This document shows, piece after piece, positions 1-9,547 of a stretch of 64,000 bases of DNA. This stretch comes from Acidobacteriota bacterium (GTDB lineage: Bacteria; Acidobacteriota; UBA6911; JACQSX01): the NCBI GenBank assembly GCA_016211105.1, contig JACQSX010000036.1:1-64000 (forward strand). Reading direction: 5' to 3'. The notes under the pieces were generated by a model, which did not search any database, had not been told where the DNA came from, and saw only the letters and a program-made list of their open reading frames with translations. The translations under genes were made by a program, and so were the position numbers. Each line of letters begins with the position of its first letter. The first letter of the stretch is position 1.

Positions 1-1
1 C

Positions 2-1117
2 GAACCAGGAGTGCTGAGAATCCTGGCAGCTTGCGGCAGCGAGATTATGGTTTCACATCCTGCCGAGGCCCGCTTGGCACTGAATTGCGGCTTTCCTTCC
101 GCGAGTGTCGCCTACCAGCGACCGGTATTGTTGGAAGAAGAAATCCGTGATGTGCTGAATGTCGGAATCGATTTCCTCCATGCTTTTCGTCTCCAGGACC
201 TCGAGGTGATCGAAAGAGTCGGGTCTCTGACCGGCAAGAAAATAAGAGTCTCTCTACGCCTAAGAAACGATTCTTTGGGCCGAGACTTTTCCCCGACCTA
301 CTTCCTTGCACGCCGCATGGGACTTCAGCCGTCAGAAATTTTGGCCGCGGGAGAACAGATCCGCCACTCGCTGTGGATGCGCCTGGTGGGCATTAACTTT
401 TACAGGGGTACCCAGCAGGAATCCGTGAATCACTACCAAAAGCTGCTAGGGCGAGCTCTCCGACTTGCTGCTGAGCTTTACTCCCGAAGTAGAATCGCTC
501 TCGAAGAAATCAACGTCGGAGGGGGAATTCCCTCCCCTTCCCTCCGCAAGATCGGGTTACGTTGTCTGATTTCGCCATGCGCCAGGAGCCTGATCTCTGA
601 CCCTGTGGAACAGCTCGAATCGTTTGCCAGCCGATTGTCAGCCCGATTTCATAGACAAGCACAGCGCGTTGGGCTGAGATTCCTGCCCGCCATTGCCGCT
701 GAGCCCGGCCGTGCGATTGTAGGCAATGCCGGCATTCTAGTGACACGAGTGCGTGCCGTGGTAGGGAATTGGCTGTTCCTGGATGCAAGTCGTAACCATC
801 TTGGGGAATCGCCTCTTTTATTTGGACGCGCGATTCTTCCGGTGGCGCAAACGATCCAGGGCCGATGGCGGAGGTACCATCTCTCCGGCAACACCTTAAA
901 TACGACCGATCTGGTAAGTGTTTGGCGCAAACTGCCGGTTCTCAGAGAAGGAGATCTTATGGCGCTGTGCGACGCGGGCGCCTATTCCATCTCGCGCGCC
1001 AGCCGCTACGCTGGTCTGTCGCCCGCCGTCTACATCGTCTATCGTGATGGCTCCATACAAATGATTCGACGCGCTGAAAATTTTTCAGATCTCCTCACCG
1101 GCGGCGCCGATCGATGA
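2..1117 (+). CDS. PLP-dependent decarboxylase, fold type III (LysA/ornithine decarboxylase-like), 5' truncated
   Basis: The frame is open to the left window edge and 371 residues are visible. The N-terminal segment carrying the PLP-binding lysine lies outside the window. Visible family signs are SHPAEARLAL near the start (the SggEl region of diaminopimelate decarboxylases), a glycine-rich INVGGGIPSP segment, EPGRAIVGNAG and, near the C-terminus, CDAGAYS with the active-site cysteine contributed to the partner subunit. These define an alanine-racemase-fold decarboxylase acting on a basic or diamino acid; the substrate cannot be read from the sequence. The stop overlaps the next ATG (ATGA), so it is translationally coupled to the epimerase. 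Pairing with an epimerase and a methyltransferase fits specialised or cell-surface metabolism better than lysine synthesis. Confidence 0.85.
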   Translation, partial: EPGVLRILAACGSEIMVSHPAEARLALNCGFPSASVAYQRPVLLEEEIRDVLNVGIDFLHAFRLQDLEVIERVGSLTGKKIRVSLRLRNDSLGRDFSPTYFLARRMGLQPSEILAAGEQIRHSLWMRLVGINFYRGTQQESVNHYQKLLGRALRLAAELYSRSRIALEEINVGGGIPSPSLRKIGLRCLISPCARSLISDPVEQLESFASRLSARFHRQAQRVGLRFLPAIAAEPGRAIVGNAGILVTRVRAVVGNWLFLDASRNHLGESPLLFGRAILPVAQTIQGRWRRYHLSGNTLNTTDLVSVWRKLPVLREGDLMALCDAGAYSISRASRYAGLSPAVYIVYRDGSIQMIRRAENFSDLLTGGADR

Positions 1118-2232
1118 AAATTTTGTGTAATCCGAAGCCGCATGCCAATGTCCGATGTACCGTGGAGGCTCCCACTGCAACTACCCCGGCTGATTACATC
1201 AGAGCCGCTCTGGTGACCGGGGCTTCGGGGTTTATCGGTCGGCATCTGATTCGCGCCTTGCTACAGCAAGGCCGCCAAGTTCTGGCGCTGTGCCGCAACA
1301 GGGACTCTCTTCGAGATCTTCAACATCCGCTTCTGAGGATTGCGCGCGCTGATTTGGCCGAGTCGCATTCTTACCTCCCCTATTTGAATTGTGAAACCAC
1401 GGTTTTCCATCTCGCCGCTGTGAGAAGCCTCCCGGGTACGTGCCCCCAGGAGATGCACCGCGTCAATGACACAGCAACGGTAGAACTGGGACGCCATGCC
1501 GCCAAGGCAAAGGTCGTCAAATTCGTGTATGTGTCATCGGCCTACATATTTGGACCTTCGGATGGGGATTGCAGATCGGAAAAAGACGGGTACTGCCGCG
1601 CGCCAACCCTGTACAATGCTTATATCCAGTGCCGTGTTCAGGCTTTAACGCAGCTTAAGAAACTGGCGGAAGACAGACTGAACCTGGTCACTGTTTGTCC
1701 GACGATTGTTTTTGGCCCGGACCATCCGAGCCATCCCAACCGCGTAACCCATTATTTGCGCTGGTTGCTCCGATCCAGGGTAGAGTTTGTCGTGGAAGGA
1801 GGAGAACAGAGACGAAATCTGGTTTATGTAGGTGATGTGGTACGCGGCATCCTGCTGGCTGAAAAATTCAAAGCTGCAGGCGAGGATTTTATTTTGGCTG
1901 GAACCGATGTGTCGCCGAGGGTCTTAAACCGAATGGCGATGACTCTGGCCGGGTGCAGCCTTCGATTTAGCGTCTCCCTCCCAGGATCCCTGGCGTTGGC
2001 GCTGGCGAAATTGGCCGACACCGTTCGTGGCTATGACCGCACGGCAGGATACGCGGCTGCTGTGAAAGTGCTGACTCAAGAATGGAGGTTCAGCTTTAAG
2101 AAAAGCAACTCCGTCCTCGGGTACACTCCGACCTCATTTTCTGAAGCGATTCTGAAGACCCTCCGCTTCATTCAGGCTACCGGAACTTCCCATGGGGAGA
2201 TAAGTGACAGTACAGTTGAATGCAACGACTGA
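1114..2232 (+). CDS. NAD-dependent epimerase/dehydratase (extended SDR)
   Basis: This 372-residue protein has the Rossmann motif TGASGFIGRHL at about residues 34-44 followed by a strand and acidic region. It has VSSAYIFGPS with the catalytic serine, and PTIVFGPDHPS typical of sugar-nucleotide epimerases and NAD-dependent steroid or flavonoid reductases. The expected YxxxK is YIQCR (Tyr170, Arg174), so the usual lysine is replaced by arginine. The reaction is probably oxidation, reduction or epimerisation of a sugar nucleotide or small alcohol; the substrate is unknown. It sits between a PLP decarboxylase (4-bp overlap) and a methyltransferase (29-bp overlap), so the three are almost certainly one transcript. 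An approximately 30-residue N-terminal leader precedes the Rossmann fold, and an internal start is possible. Confidence 0.82.
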   Translation: MKILCNPKPHANVRCTVEAPTATTPADYIRAALVTGASGFIGRHLIRALLQQGRQVLALCRNRDSLRDLQHPLLRIARADLAESHSYLPYLNCETTVFHLAAVRSLPGTCPQEMHRVNDTATVELGRHAAKAKVVKFVYVSSAYIFGPSDGDCRSEKDGYCRAPTLYNAYIQCRVQALTQLKKLAEDRLNLVTVCPTIVFGPDHPSHPNRVTHYLRWLLRSRVEFVVEGGEQRRNLVYVGDVVRGILLAEKFKAAGEDFILAGTDVSPRVLNRMAMTLAGCSLRFSVSLPGSLALALAKLADTVRGYDRTAGYAAAVKVLTQEWRFSFKKSNSVLGYTPTSFSEAILKTLRFIQATGTSHGEISDSTVECND

Positions 2233-3049
2233 TCCATATTGGATTCCGCCAACGTGGCGACAGCAACGGGAACGGTGGGACTCCGTAGCTCGGAGTATGC
2301 CGGACTTTTTTCCCGCCTTTTCAACTCAGTACTACCGCCGGCGCGAGATTGCTCTAGTTCAGCGATATTTCGGGCCTTTGAAAGGCAAGAGGATCTTAAA
2401 ACTCGACTTATGGAATGAAGCGGTCAACACGAGGATTTTACAATGGATGCAATCTCAGGGAGCCCAGGTCTTTGGGATTGACGTAAGTAACGTGACGGTG
2501 TCGCGGGCGCAACAAAACTGCCGACGAGACGATCGAGACTTCCACCTCGCTCAAGCGGATATTCGCTGCATCCCTTTCCAACGTAACTCGTTCGACTTTG
2601 TCTATACAGTCGGGACCATCGAGCACATCGATGAGTACCAGGAAGCCGTGGGGGAATTGCAGCGTGTGTTGAAGCCAGGGGGCAAGGCGATCATTGGAGT
2701 ACCCCACAAGTGGAACCTTTTTCTCCGACCCGCTCTGGTGGCGGGGCTTGAGTACTTTGACAAATATCCCTATCGTCCGGAAAAATCGTTCAGCTACGGA
2801 GAAATTCGCCAGGTTCTGCTGGAATCCAGCCTGGCGATCCGGCAGCGCACAGGCATTCTCATCTTTCCCGGAATTGTTCGCATGGCAGAGTTGTTCTTGC
2901 TCCGTCGCCGGATCCCGCTTTACAAAATTGTGCCCCTGCTTCTTAAGCCCTTCGAGTACCTCGAAGCCCGATGGGAACGGTCGGGAATTTTCGGATACCT
3001 GATCGTCCTAGTGGCGGAGAAACATCTCTCGTCGAGCCGCAACGATTAG
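2204..3049 (+). CDS. class I SAM-dependent methyltransferase (type 11 family)
   Basis: This 281-residue protein has a GTG start preceded by a good GGGGAG ribosome-binding site inside the epimerase gene. The methyltransferase fold shows in the acidic strand end GIDVSNVTVSRAQ, the motif II/III region ADIRCIPF, FDFVYTVGTIEHI (motif IV) and LQRVLKPGGKAIIGVP (post-motif). Motif I is unusual: where the GxGxG loop is expected the protein reads RILKLDLWNEAVNT, without the glycine-rich turn. The C-terminal part has hydrophobic stretches, suggesting a lipid or other membrane-linked acceptor. It is probably a small-molecule methyltransferase acting on the product of the two upstream enzymes; this role is inferred from operon position only. 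Confidence 0.8.
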   Translation: MTVQLNATTDPYWIPPTWRQQRERWDSVARSMPDFFPAFSTQYYRRREIALVQRYFGPLKGKRILKLDLWNEAVNTRILQWMQSQGAQVFGIDVSNVTVSRAQQNCRRDDRDFHLAQADIRCIPFQRNSFDFVYTVGTIEHIDEYQEAVGELQRVLKPGGKAIIGVPHKWNLFLRPALVAGLEYFDKYPYRPEKSFSYGEIRQVLLESSLAIRQRTGILIFPGIVRMAELFLLRRRIPLYKIVPLLLKPFEYLEARWERSGIFGYLIVLVAEKHLSSSRND

Positions 3050-3192
3050 ACCGATGCCAGCTTTGTCCAAAGCGTTTTCCCACAAGGTAAATCTCGCCTC
3101 ACTCGGTAAATATTTTGTTGGTACAAGTCGATCTTTCTACGTCCACCGTGGGTGTCGCTATAAGCCTTCGCCAGCGCAAAAATAGAACACTT

Positions 3193-3843
3193 ATGAGACG
3201 GATTTCTTGCTTTGCGGCTCCGGCTGGTGTGATGACACTATTCATGATTGCGGCGGCTTCCACCTTGTGGGCGGAGGAGACGGAAACTACAATTATTGCC
3301 CGAATGGGAATGCGCCAGGCTGCAACGTATCACTATTTGGAAACCTACCAAACGCGAAGCCGGTGGATCGCGCCCGATATCGGCTACATCGATTTTGGCA
3401 GGAGTAACTACCGAGAATTTTTCTTCGGTGGCGGCATCGTCCTTTACAGCTCAAAGCGTTTGATGCTGATCGAAGAAGGCTTTGTTGAGCAGGCGTTTGG
3501 CAATGCCTCGGGACGAGCGACGTATTTTGTGCCTTGGACCTTTCTCAAATATGAGCTTGCGCCAAGGATCGGGATTGAGGTCGTCTATTTTCCATACATT
3601 CCTCTCGACGATGAAGGCCGCATTCAACACGTTATTGAGAGGGCCAAGGTGGAGTATGATTTTAGCCACTTCAAGTCTGGGCTAGGGTATGCGGCCTACC
3701 AATTCGCTGACGACCGGTGGTGGCACAAACCGTTCATTACGTTCACGGTCAAGACGAAATCCCTGGGCAACTTCGAGTTCTGGATTCAGAAGATTCCTGC
3801 AGGCCCTCAGGTCCAGTTCCGTTACATTATTTTTGTTAAGTGA
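3193..3843 (+). CDS. exported hypothetical protein, probable small outer-membrane beta-barrel
   Basis: The product is 216 residues. The ATG at 3193 was chosen because it is followed directly by a signal peptide (MRRIS, then a hydrophobic core ending in STLWAEE); an upstream TTG at 3115 would put 26 unlikely residues in front. The mature part has alternating aromatic/polar strands, repeated YxxxxF patterns and a terminal aromatic strand ending in IFVK, as in small outer-membrane barrels. I do not recognise a named family. It lies 120 bp before the TonB receptor on the same strand, and a gap of 143 bp separates it from the methyltransferase, so it may begin a separate transcription unit. Confidence 0.6.
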   Translation: MRRISCFAAPAGVMTLFMIAAASTLWAEETETTIIARMGMRQAATYHYLETYQTRSRWIAPDIGYIDFGRSNYREFFFGGGIVLYSSKRLMLIEEGFVEQAFGNASGRATYFVPWTFLKYELAPRIGIEVVYFPYIPLDDEGRIQHVIERAKVEYDFSHFKSGLGYAAYQFADDRWWHKPFITFTVKTKSLGNFEFWIQKIPAGPQVQFRYIIFVK

Positions 3844-3963
3844 TTCCTTGTCCAACACTCGGGGACCCCATGAACTGCTTGGATGGAATACTTTCCCATG
3901 TGATATAAGCTTGCACCTTTAACTCAACATGAACTTACGGTTTTGTGTGAAAGGGGTTCTTCA

Positions 3964-6819
3964 ATGAGGCTTGTCACCGCATATGTGGTCCTTTTTTCTT
4001 TGGCAACGGCCGTTTACGCAGGCGAGATTCGAGGGCGCGTTCTAAACGCTCAAGGCACGGCCATTGCAGGGGCAAAAGTCACGGTTAGCAATGAAGACGA
4101 AGGGATTCATCGGGAGGCCACCACAAGCACGGACGGTTCCTACACGATTCCGGATCTGGAATCGGGTCTCTACACGGTGATGGTCTCCACTCCAGGACAG
4201 GAAACGCTTCACAAGGAGATCTCCATCGGGCAAGAGCTCAATACGGCGCAAGTCGATTTTCAGGTTGCACAGGCCCCTGCGCAAAGACCCTCAGTCGCGC
4301 AAGAACGGAATCCGAACATCTTTATCTATCGTATCGACTTCAACGATCTGCGCAATCTCCTGATGGTGGCTCGGGGCCCGGATCCCCAATACGTATCCGA
4401 GTTTCTGCCGGAGCAAAATTATTTCGGGGCCGAATTTGGGGCGCCCCTGTTGAGATTTGAGCTACTCCGACCGCGCCCGCTGGCAAAAAGCTGGTATGGC
4501 TCGGTCTTTGGAGCACATCAAAACAGCGCGTTAAATGCCCGTAACTTTTTCAATGTCGGGCCACTGCGACCATCGCGCGCAAGCAGTTACGAAGTAAGCG
4601 GAGGCGGACCGCTGGTTGCTGACAAAGCATCCCTGCTGTTGCAATTTGGCCAAAACTTCACCTCGGGACTCGTCAACGGAAATATTCAAGCGCCCACTGC
4701 ATCCGAGAGAACTCCGCGCTCTTCGGACCCGCGCGTGAATTCGATCATCGCCAATTTATTGAATGCCTACTCAGCCGAGTTGCCCAACCTGCCCTATGTC
4801 AGTCTCCGCCAACTGAATACAAACGCCCCGCGGGATGTGCAGTCCACTGACGGACTCGCGCGGCTAGATCTTAAATTGACCGACACCACTTCTCTTGCCG
4901 TTCGCTACGCCACCAACGATTACAGCGAAGATCCGTTTCAGATCGTAGCGGGACAGAATCCCCAAACAGATCTGGGCAGTCAGAGCGCCTACACGGATCT
5001 TACCCGTACGTTTTCCCCTTACACCGTGGGCCGGTTCGGCTTCCATTTTGACCGGACACGAGCCGTGTTGCAGCCGACCCGCCGATTTTCCAATCTCCTG
5101 ACCAGCCTGGGCATCTCAACGGTTCCTGACATACAATTTGCCAATGCGGTCTCCTCGTCCTCCGAGCTGGCCAACATCGGTCCCGGTCCACAGTTCCCAC
5201 GTCGCAGATTTCAGAATCGCTTTCAGTTCTACTCCGACCTCAGACGAACCGTTGGGCGGCATACGCTGCAGGGCGGCTGGAACACCACGCGAGCGCAGGT
5301 GAACGACCTACAGAGCGACAACAGTCGGGGAACTCTGTCTTTTGCCTCAGACTTCGGGAGATCGGCAGTTGACAATTTTCTGAGGGGATTTGCAAGTACT
5401 TTCACCATCACCCTGGGAAACCTCTACCGGGGTTTTCGAAATTGGGAACATTTCTTCTTTTTCCAGGACCAGATTCGCTTGTCTCCCACCTCGAGCCTCA
5501 GCATTGGGGTTCGCTACGAACTGATGACTGCCCCTACAGAAGTGAACAATCTTACGAATGTCGACTTTCCAACCGACCAGAACAATTTTGCTCCCCGTCT
5601 TGGTTTTGCATGGAATCCAGGCGCCGGAAGAACAACGATCCGCGCTTCCTACGGAATCTCGTACGGCACGATCTTTCCCGCCAGCTACCAGACCACCCGC
5701 TTCAATCCACCCGCCACCCAGGTCATCGTGGTGGACGCTCCGGATCTTTTAAATCCGCTGGCAGGCATCCCGCAGCAACCGACCCAGGGCGGACGATCGT
5801 CGCGAAACCTCTTGAGTCCAGATCTTGAATTTCCCTATTCCCACCAATATACCTTAGCCATCGAGCGGGCGCTACCGTCCTCAAGTCTGCTGCGGGTGGC
5901 TTACATCGGGACGCGCTCTTTTCACCTGTTGTCTCAGGGAGTCTACAATCGCGCCCGATTCGTCTCCGGCATTCCCACCACTACGGCCACCATCAACCAG
6001 CGGCGACTTGATCCCCGCTACTTCGCGGTCAACATCATCGAAAGCAATAGTATCGCCTACTACGATGCAATACAGGTTTCCTGGGACAAGAGGTTGACAC
6101 GGGGGTTAACGCTGCGCGCGATTTATACTTTTGGCAAAAATATCGACACAGGCGGTGACTTCACAAATACCGCCGCGGGTGTTGAGGCGCCGCCCGAAAT
6201 CGGCATGGCCACTTGTGAGCAGTGCAATCGTGTCAGCGATCAAAAGGGGGTGAGTAATTTTGACACTCCGCATGATCTGACGATCGGCTACAGCTACAGC
6301 GTCCCCTTTCCGGTGGATGCAAACCGGTGGGCGACGGCCCTGCTGAAGGGATGGCAGATTTCCGGCACGACCGTATTCCAGTCCGGCACTCCAATCCACG
6401 CACATACGGGTTCGGATGGGCCCGGCTTTGGCAATGTTGATGGCGCAAGCCAGGATCGGCCCAATATTTTGAACCTTGCCATCCTGGGCAAGAGCCTGGA
6501 CAATCCTGACACATCTCCTTTGATTTTAAGGCGAGAATACTTCGATACCAACATTCCGGCCGGTGGCCGGGGCAACCTCGGATTCAACACCTTTCGAAAA
6601 GACGGCACAAGCAACTGGAATTTTGCGCTAAGTCGAATGTTTTACCTTCCCGGAGGGCGGGAGAACTCTCTGCAGTTCCGCGCGGAGTTTTTCAATCTCT
6701 TCAATCATGCCCAATTTGACAAGCCAGGCGTGATGGCGTCGTTCGCAACTTTTGGGAAAATCACCAATACCGTAAACAAGGGACGGCAGATTCAGTTCTC
6801 CATGCGTCTGAGTTTTTGA
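3964..6819 (+). CDS. TonB-dependent receptor, Oar-like, with carboxypeptidase-regulatory-like domain
   Basis: This 951-residue outer-membrane protein starts at the ATG at 3964, which follows GAAAGGGG and opens a clear signal peptide ending VYAGE. Residues of about 20-105 form a carboxypeptidase-regulatory-like beta-sandwich (GEIRGRVLNAQG, then AKVTVSNEDEG, then YTIPDLESGLYTV). The rest is a long beta-barrel with many PRLGFAWNP/GISYGTIFP-type strands and a C-terminal phenylalanine (QFSMRLSF), the signal for BAM-dependent insertion. The canonical plug is hard to see, as is usual for Oar-type receptors. Such proteins take up large polysaccharide or peptide fragments in Acidobacteriota and Bacteroidota; the ligand is unknown. 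The next gene is convergent. Confidence 0.88.
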   Translation: MRLVTAYVVLFSLATAVYAGEIRGRVLNAQGTAIAGAKVTVSNEDEGIHREATTSTDGSYTIPDLESGLYTVMVSTPGQETLHKEISIGQELNTAQVDFQVAQAPAQRPSVAQERNPNIFIYRIDFNDLRNLLMVARGPDPQYVSEFLPEQNYFGAEFGAPLLRFELLRPRPLAKSWYGSVFGAHQNSALNARNFFNVGPLRPSRASSYEVSGGGPLVADKASLLLQFGQNFTSGLVNGNIQAPTASERTPRSSDPRVNSIIANLLNAYSAELPNLPYVSLRQLNTNAPRDVQSTDGLARLDLKLTDTTSLAVRYATNDYSEDPFQIVAGQNPQTDLGSQSAYTDLTRTFSPYTVGRFGFHFDRTRAVLQPTRRFSNLLTSLGISTVPDIQFANAVSSSSELANIGPGPQFPRRRFQNRFQFYSDLRRTVGRHTLQGGWNTTRAQVNDLQSDNSRGTLSFASDFGRSAVDNFLRGFASTFTITLGNLYRGFRNWEHFFFFQDQIRLSPTSSLSIGVRYELMTAPTEVNNLTNVDFPTDQNNFAPRLGFAWNPGAGRTTIRASYGISYGTIFPASYQTTRFNPPATQVIVVDAPDLLNPLAGIPQQPTQGGRSSRNLLSPDLEFPYSHQYTLAIERALPSSSLLRVAYIGTRSFHLLSQGVYNRARFVSGIPTTTATINQRRLDPRYFAVNIIESNSIAYYDAIQVSWDKRLTRGLTLRAIYTFGKNIDTGGDFTNTAAGVEAPPEIGMATCEQCNRVSDQKGVSNFDTPHDLTIGYSYSVPFPVDANRWATALLKGWQISGTTVFQSGTPIHAHTGSDGPGFGNVDGASQDRPNILNLAILGKSLDNPDTSPLILRREYFDTNIPAGGRGNLGFNTFRKDGTSNWNFALSRMFYLPGGRENSLQFRAEFFNLFNHAQFDKPGVMASFATFGKITNTVNKGRQIQFSMRLSF

Positions 6820-6886
6820 TTGGGCAGCGCTGTAGTGGGGAGATACGGTTCCCAGGGCGCCAAGCCACCTCCAAAGACAATGTTTG

Positions 6887-9547
6887 TCAGTTGGCCGGCG
6901 TAACGAACGGTTCAAGAGAAATCGCGGGAAAAGTGGTCAGCACCCCAGGAGACAAGCGAAGCACGGTCGCCGCAATCTGGCCATCGGCTTCGATCCAGAT
7001 TGAGCCGGTGAAGGTGGCGTCCAGGTTCAGATCCAGGGGGCTTTCATTGGGGAATCTGGCTAACTGCGCTCGCGCTTTCAAGGCGATTTCCTTTGGGCCG
7101 CGCACGATGCTTCCAGCTTGACTGCGCACTGTCACCTTAAGGTTGACCTGCCTGTCTTCCGTGTTGACCAACGCGACGCCCGTATCTGTATCTGCAGCGG
7201 TACTGCGGCTGAGGGGCAAAACCATCCTCGTTAACGGAAAACTCTCACCCACGCCCGCGGTTCCAATCGATGGTGAACTGAAAAGTACGACTCCGCCTAC
7301 CGGAATTTCCGAGAATACCTCCACCGAGCCAACCAAGGCGCCGCTTCCGCCTGTCTTCAGACTTACCAAGCCCAGAGGGGGAACAACCACCGTCTTTCTA
7401 CCATCGCCCAACAACTCTCCGTTCAGGGTCACCGCCACCGGACTTCCATCTCTGTCGCGGACCTGGATCTGGACGGTAGCGGCGCGCAGCGGAGAAGGGT
7501 TCACCACTTGAAGATCCGAAGTCAGGTTCGTGGCATTGGCAAACTGAGCATAGAAACTTCGGGGGATGACGCGGTTTTGGATGACAGGAAACGTGGTGAA
7601 AACTCCGGGAGCAGTGCGGATCACCGTGGCGCCCATTTTTCGATTCGCGGTTACGACTACCGTCCCTTGGAAATCCGCAGGCACGGTCGATAGCAGTTCA
7701 CCGATGAACTTAGCAACGTGGCCGTTCCCAGCGATGTCAATGATTGTAGCATCCAGACGGACGCCATCTTTGTCCTGCACCTGAAGATAGACCTTCGCCG
7801 GGCGATCATCCAAGATCGTGATCGCCAGACCCGTATTGGCGTCGCCGCCTTTTACCTCGATGGGCGCTACAAAAGAGTAGAGAGGCTGGCTCGCTCCCAC
7901 CCCTGTCGTCCCCGATATCGTCTCAAACAAAACCGTTCCGCCGGCGCCACGGTCGGCTTCCACTCGGACCGATCCAACAAAACTGGCATTGCCGCCCGTT
8001 TTGACCGACAGGGTACCGCCCGGGTTGAGAGCGACGTCCAACCTGTTGTTGGAATCTTGCCCAAGGGAGCCCAGTGAAATCGCCGTTCTGGCGCCACCGT
8101 CGCCCATTGCTGAAATCTTCCCCTTGGTGGTCCTATTCAGGTCGGTGTTGATCAGAAACAGACTAGAGGAAGCTGTGTTTGGAGCATGGGCAAACTGCGC
8201 AAATGCTTGGAGGAAGCGAAGCGGAGAAAAGACACTGAGAGCACCGGTTAGAACCCCACTCTGCCGGTCGTTGGTCTGCAGGATCGCCGAGTAATCCCCC
8301 TTTGGAGTATCCGCGGGGACCGTCAGTGGAACAATCTTAAATGGAGGACCATTGGGAAAACTACCGCTGCGCGCCACACTCCCGGCCGTCAAATTTGTCC
8401 CTAAAAAGAGGACGCCTTGGTCGTTGCGCAGAGAATCGACGCCTTTTCCCGCCACGATGAAGTTTGTATTCATTCCTTGGAAGACCTCAGCGGCGCCGCT
8501 GGAGACACCAAAAGCACCCGCTGGGTTGGTGGTCGTCCCAATGAACTCCGGCTCGTCAACCACTGCGTTTCCTTGCGTGACGGCAAAGTCAATACCGATA
8601 ACGTCGGAGGTAACTTGCACCGAGGGCGCCATCGTGTCGCTGTAAAACTTCGGCAGAAAATCGGTCGTGAGTGAAGAGTCAAACACTCCACCCACTAGGT
8701 TCACCGGAGTCATCAAACCGTCCAGGGGCTCGACATAGAGGGTATATCTGCCGGAAGGAAGAAATTCCAGCTTGTAGGTCCCGTCCGGCATGGTCACAGC
8801 GCTTGCGGTCAGGATCCCTTGCTCATCGGTCGCCACCACAAACGCTCCGAAGACCGGACTGCCACCTTGCACAACCTTCCCGGAAATTGTTCCCGTGATC
8901 TGGCGCATCCCAACCAAGGGATAGCTCACATTGATTCCAGCAATGTCATCCCAGCAAAGCTCATTGAATCCGAACCCAAAGTTGGTTGCCTGAAAAAACA
9001 TGGTCGATGTCCTGGGAATGGAGTGCTTCAGATTCCAACTATGGCCAAACTCGTGAAGCGCAGTGTGGAAAATGTTCAAGATATCGGAGTCCGTCGTCTC
9101 AACGGTGCTGAACTTCAAGCCAGGATTGAAAACCACGTCGGTCTCTTTCAGGGTCGAGCCAACCCATCGGAAAAGTGACTGCGCCGCGGCGGCTCCTACG
9201 AAGTTGCGGTTGTTCTGCGAATCCGCAATGGTTACCACATTGAAGTTGTCCCCTCCAACTTCCTGTACTGGAGTGTCCGGACCCAAAGTAATCGTGAGCG
9301 AGGACGTTGTCGCCCAGCTCTGCAACGCTTCACGCAGCGCCAGCTTCGGATTACTCCCACGAACCACGCTGGAAGATTGATCGGTAAACCCTTCCCAGAT
9401 ATGGATGGTGATGGGGAAATCATCGGGCCTCCAGCTAATGCGAGTCAGATCCTGAAGGGTGAAAACAACATACGCACTCTGGGAAACCCAGATGCAAAAA
9501 AGGAGAGACCCGGCGAGAAGAAAACGCCGGCGACTATCTCTCAGCAT
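6887..9547 (-). CDS. secreted matrixin-like zinc metalloprotease with regulatory-like domain
   Basis: This 886-residue protein starts at the ATG at 9547, which has a GGGGAAAGG ribosome-binding site; the longer upstream reading lacks one. After an N-terminal hydrophobic signal there is a metzincin catalytic domain with HEFGHSWNLKH (HExxHxxxxxH, zinc ligands and catalytic Glu), the STMFF Met-turn region and LCWDDIAGINVSYP, typical of peptidase M10-like enzymes. The usual glycine in the zinc motif is asparagine. Next comes a carboxypeptidase-regulatory-like module (ITGTISGKVVQGGSP). The remainder is a long series of beta-rich repeats built around SLKTGGSGALVGSVEV-type units, repeated at least three times. 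It is likely extracellular or surface-bound. The start overlaps the stop of the upstream exported partner by 14 bp. Confidence 0.8.
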   Translation of the reverse strand: MLRDSRRRFLLAGSLLFCIWVSQSAYVVFTLQDLTRISWRPDDFPITIHIWEGFTDQSSSVVRGSNPKLALREALQSWATTSSLTITLGPDTPVQEVGGDNFNVVTIADSQNNRNFVGAAAAQSLFRWVGSTLKETDVVFNPGLKFSTVETTDSDILNIFHTALHEFGHSWNLKHSIPRTSTMFFQATNFGFGFNELCWDDIAGINVSYPLVGMRQITGTISGKVVQGGSPVFGAFVVATDEQGILTASAVTMPDGTYKLEFLPSGRYTLYVEPLDGLMTPVNLVGGVFDSSLTTDFLPKFYSDTMAPSVQVTSDVIGIDFAVTQGNAVVDEPEFIGTTTNPAGAFGVSSGAAEVFQGMNTNFIVAGKGVDSLRNDQGVLFLGTNLTAGSVARSGSFPNGPPFKIVPLTVPADTPKGDYSAILQTNDRQSGVLTGALSVFSPLRFLQAFAQFAHAPNTASSSLFLINTDLNRTTKGKISAMGDGGARTAISLGSLGQDSNNRLDVALNPGGTLSVKTGGNASFVGSVRVEADRGAGGTVLFETISGTTGVGASQPLYSFVAPIEVKGGDANTGLAITILDDRPAKVYLQVQDKDGVRLDATIIDIAGNGHVAKFIGELLSTVPADFQGTVVVTANRKMGATVIRTAPGVFTTFPVIQNRVIPRSFYAQFANATNLTSDLQVVNPSPLRAATVQIQVRDRDGSPVAVTLNGELLGDGRKTVVVPPLGLVSLKTGGSGALVGSVEVFSEIPVGGVVLFSSPSIGTAGVGESFPLTRMVLPLSRSTAADTDTGVALVNTEDRQVNLKVTVRSQAGSIVRGPKEIALKARAQLARFPNESPLDLNLDATFTGSIWIEADGQIAATVLRLSPGVLTTFPAISLEPFVTPAN

